From the NCBI GenBank assembly GCA_030621255.1, contig JAUXHZ010000061.1:1-6540 (forward strand): a stretch of 6,540 nt of DNA, given 5' to 3'. Of this stretch, positions 5,700-6,540 are shown piece after piece. Origin of the DNA: Candidatus Latescibacterota bacterium. GTDB taxonomy: Bacteria > Krumholzibacteriota > Krumholzibacteriia > Krumholzibacteriales > WJIX01. The position numbers and the translations under genes are program-made. Numbering within the stretch: position 1 is the first letter of the stretch; each line of letters starts with the position of its first letter. The notes under the pieces are model-generated. The model was not told the origin of the DNA. It saw only the letters and a list, made by a program, of their open reading frames with translations, and did not search any database.

Positions 5700-6540
5700 C
5701 ATTTTTTATCGTCCTTGCCCTTTGCCCATTCTTTCTTCTTCAATTCACCTCGCCGAATTTTACCACTAACCGTCTTCGGTAAATACTTCACAAAATCTAT
5801 CGATCTGGGATACTTGTAGGGCGCTGTTACGTTCTTTACATGATCCTGCAGTTGCTTAACAAGATCATCGCTGGGTTCAAACCCTTCAACAAGAATAACG
5901 AAGGCCTTGACTATTTCTCCCCTGATTTCATCCGGAGCAGCTACTACAGCGGCTTCAGCGACCGCGGGATGCTCTATAAGAGCGCTTTCAACTTCAAAAG
6001 GCCCTATACGGTAACCCGATGAAAGTATTACGTCATCCGCTCTTCCAATGAACCAATAATAACCATCTTCATCTCTATAAGCCTTGTCCCCGGTGTAGTA
6101 AAAATCGCCCTCAAATACACTATCCGTTCCATCAGGGTTTTTCCAGTATTCCTTGAACAAACCAATTGGTCTTTCCGGTTTTACCCTTACAGCAATATGC
6201 CCCTCTTCTCCAACCGGCGCTTCCTTCCCGTCTTCATCCAGAATAGAAAGATCAAACCCCGGAACGGGAAGCCCCATAGACCCTATTTTTACAGGTTTGC
6301 ATCTGAAATTAGCGCAAAGAATCACCGTTTCAGTTTGCCCATATCCATCGTATATTTTTGTCCCTGTCGCCTTTTCCCATACATTAATTATTTCCGGATT
6401 TAATGGCTCCCCCGCGCTCATACAGTGCCTTATCGAGGACAGATCGTATTCCTCCAGAGGCAACTGCGCAAATAGCCTATAGGCCGTCGGCGGCGCGCAG
6501 AAAGTAGTAATTCCCTGGTTTTCTATAAATCGAAGCGTCA
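5699..6540 (-). CDS. AMP-forming acyl-CoA ligase, medium-chain/acetyl type (MACS-like), N-terminus beyond the window
   Basis: The frame is open to the right edge, so only the C-terminal 279 residues are seen. The true start and the ATP P-loop lie outside. An apparent start at 6463 is an internal TTG (Leu) codon: the upstream residues TTFCAPPTAYRLF belong to the family, so it should not be used as a start. Visible motifs by fragment residue are HCMSAGEPLNP (about 38-48), YGQTET (66-71), YTGD (148-151), the hinge segment beginning GRADDVILSSGYRIGP (165-180), and TVSGKIRR with the catalytic Lys at 260. The GYRIGPFEVES signature and overall pattern point to the MACS/acetyl-CoA-synthetase-like group (ACSM relatives), distinct from the downstream ACSF2-like ligase. 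The likely reaction is ATP-dependent CoA activation of a short- or medium-chain acid; the substrate is unknown. The C-terminal tail is Lys-rich. It is the first visible gene of the two-ligase operon. Confidence 0.9.
   Translation of the reverse strand, partial: TLRFIENQGITTFCAPPTAYRLFAQLPLEEYDLSSIRHCMSAGEPLNPEIINVWEKATGTKIYDGYGQTETVILCANFRCKPVKIGSMGLPVPGFDLSILDEDGKEAPVGEEGHIAVRVKPERPIGLFKEYWKNPDGTDSVFEGDFYYTGDKAYRDEDGYYWFIGRADDVILSSGYRIGPFEVESALIEHPAVAEAAVVAAPDEIRGEIVKAFVILVEGFEPSDDLVKQLQDHVKNVTAPYKYPRSIDFVKYLPKTVSGKIRRGELKKKEWAKGKDDKK

Noticed and set aside
6461..6463. Apparent start codon of the right-edge acyl-CoA ligase
   Set aside because: The codon is TTG and the frame continues upstream to the window edge through conserved family sequence (TTFCAPPTAYRLF), so it is an internal leucine.

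Overview
The window looks like a chromosomal segment from a Gram-negative-type bacterium, probably from a poorly sampled lineage. It has moderate GC, bacterial Shine-Dalgarno sites, Sec signal peptides on large repeat-type extracellular proteins, a bacterial phosphofructokinase and acyl-CoA ligases. No rRNA, tRNA or lineage-diagnostic gene is present, so I cannot name the phylum. I see no insertion sequence, phage gene, CRISPR array or RNA gene.

Left part (1-2354, minus strand): two genes for exported proteins. A 163-residue protein with a signal peptide and one DUF11-like beta-sandwich domain (1863-2354) is followed after 130 bases by a much larger secreted protein. Its first 577 residues are visible (1-1732) and its C-terminus lies beyond the left edge. 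The large protein is built of Asn/Asp/Gly/Thr-rich repeat domains. It has no cysteine, and only one lysine, in its signal peptide. It carries EF-hand-like acidic loops at equivalent places in two repeats.

Centre (2355-2821): a 467-base divergent intergenic region. It holds a candidate promoter in each direction, two short palindromes, a 10-base-period direct repeat and a cluster of TGCAA/TTGCA half-sites. The plus-strand gene that follows (2822-3958) is a complete 6-phosphofructokinase with the Gly/Lys active-site combination that leaves its phosphoryl donor (ATP or PPi) undecided.

Right part (3982-6540, minus strand): two AMP-forming acyl-CoA ligases of different subfamilies in one tight operon, convergent with the phosphofructokinase gene. 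The upstream one is a medium-chain/acetyl-type ligase cut by the right edge. The downstream one is a complete ACSF2-like fatty-acyl-CoA ligase. Its ribosome-binding site overlaps the stop codon of the first gene. Together they suggest activation of carboxylic acids for CoA-dependent metabolism.

The metabolic genes are ordinary. The less charted material is the secreted-protein pair and the structured intergenic region. I found no convincing evidence for a wholly new biological system.
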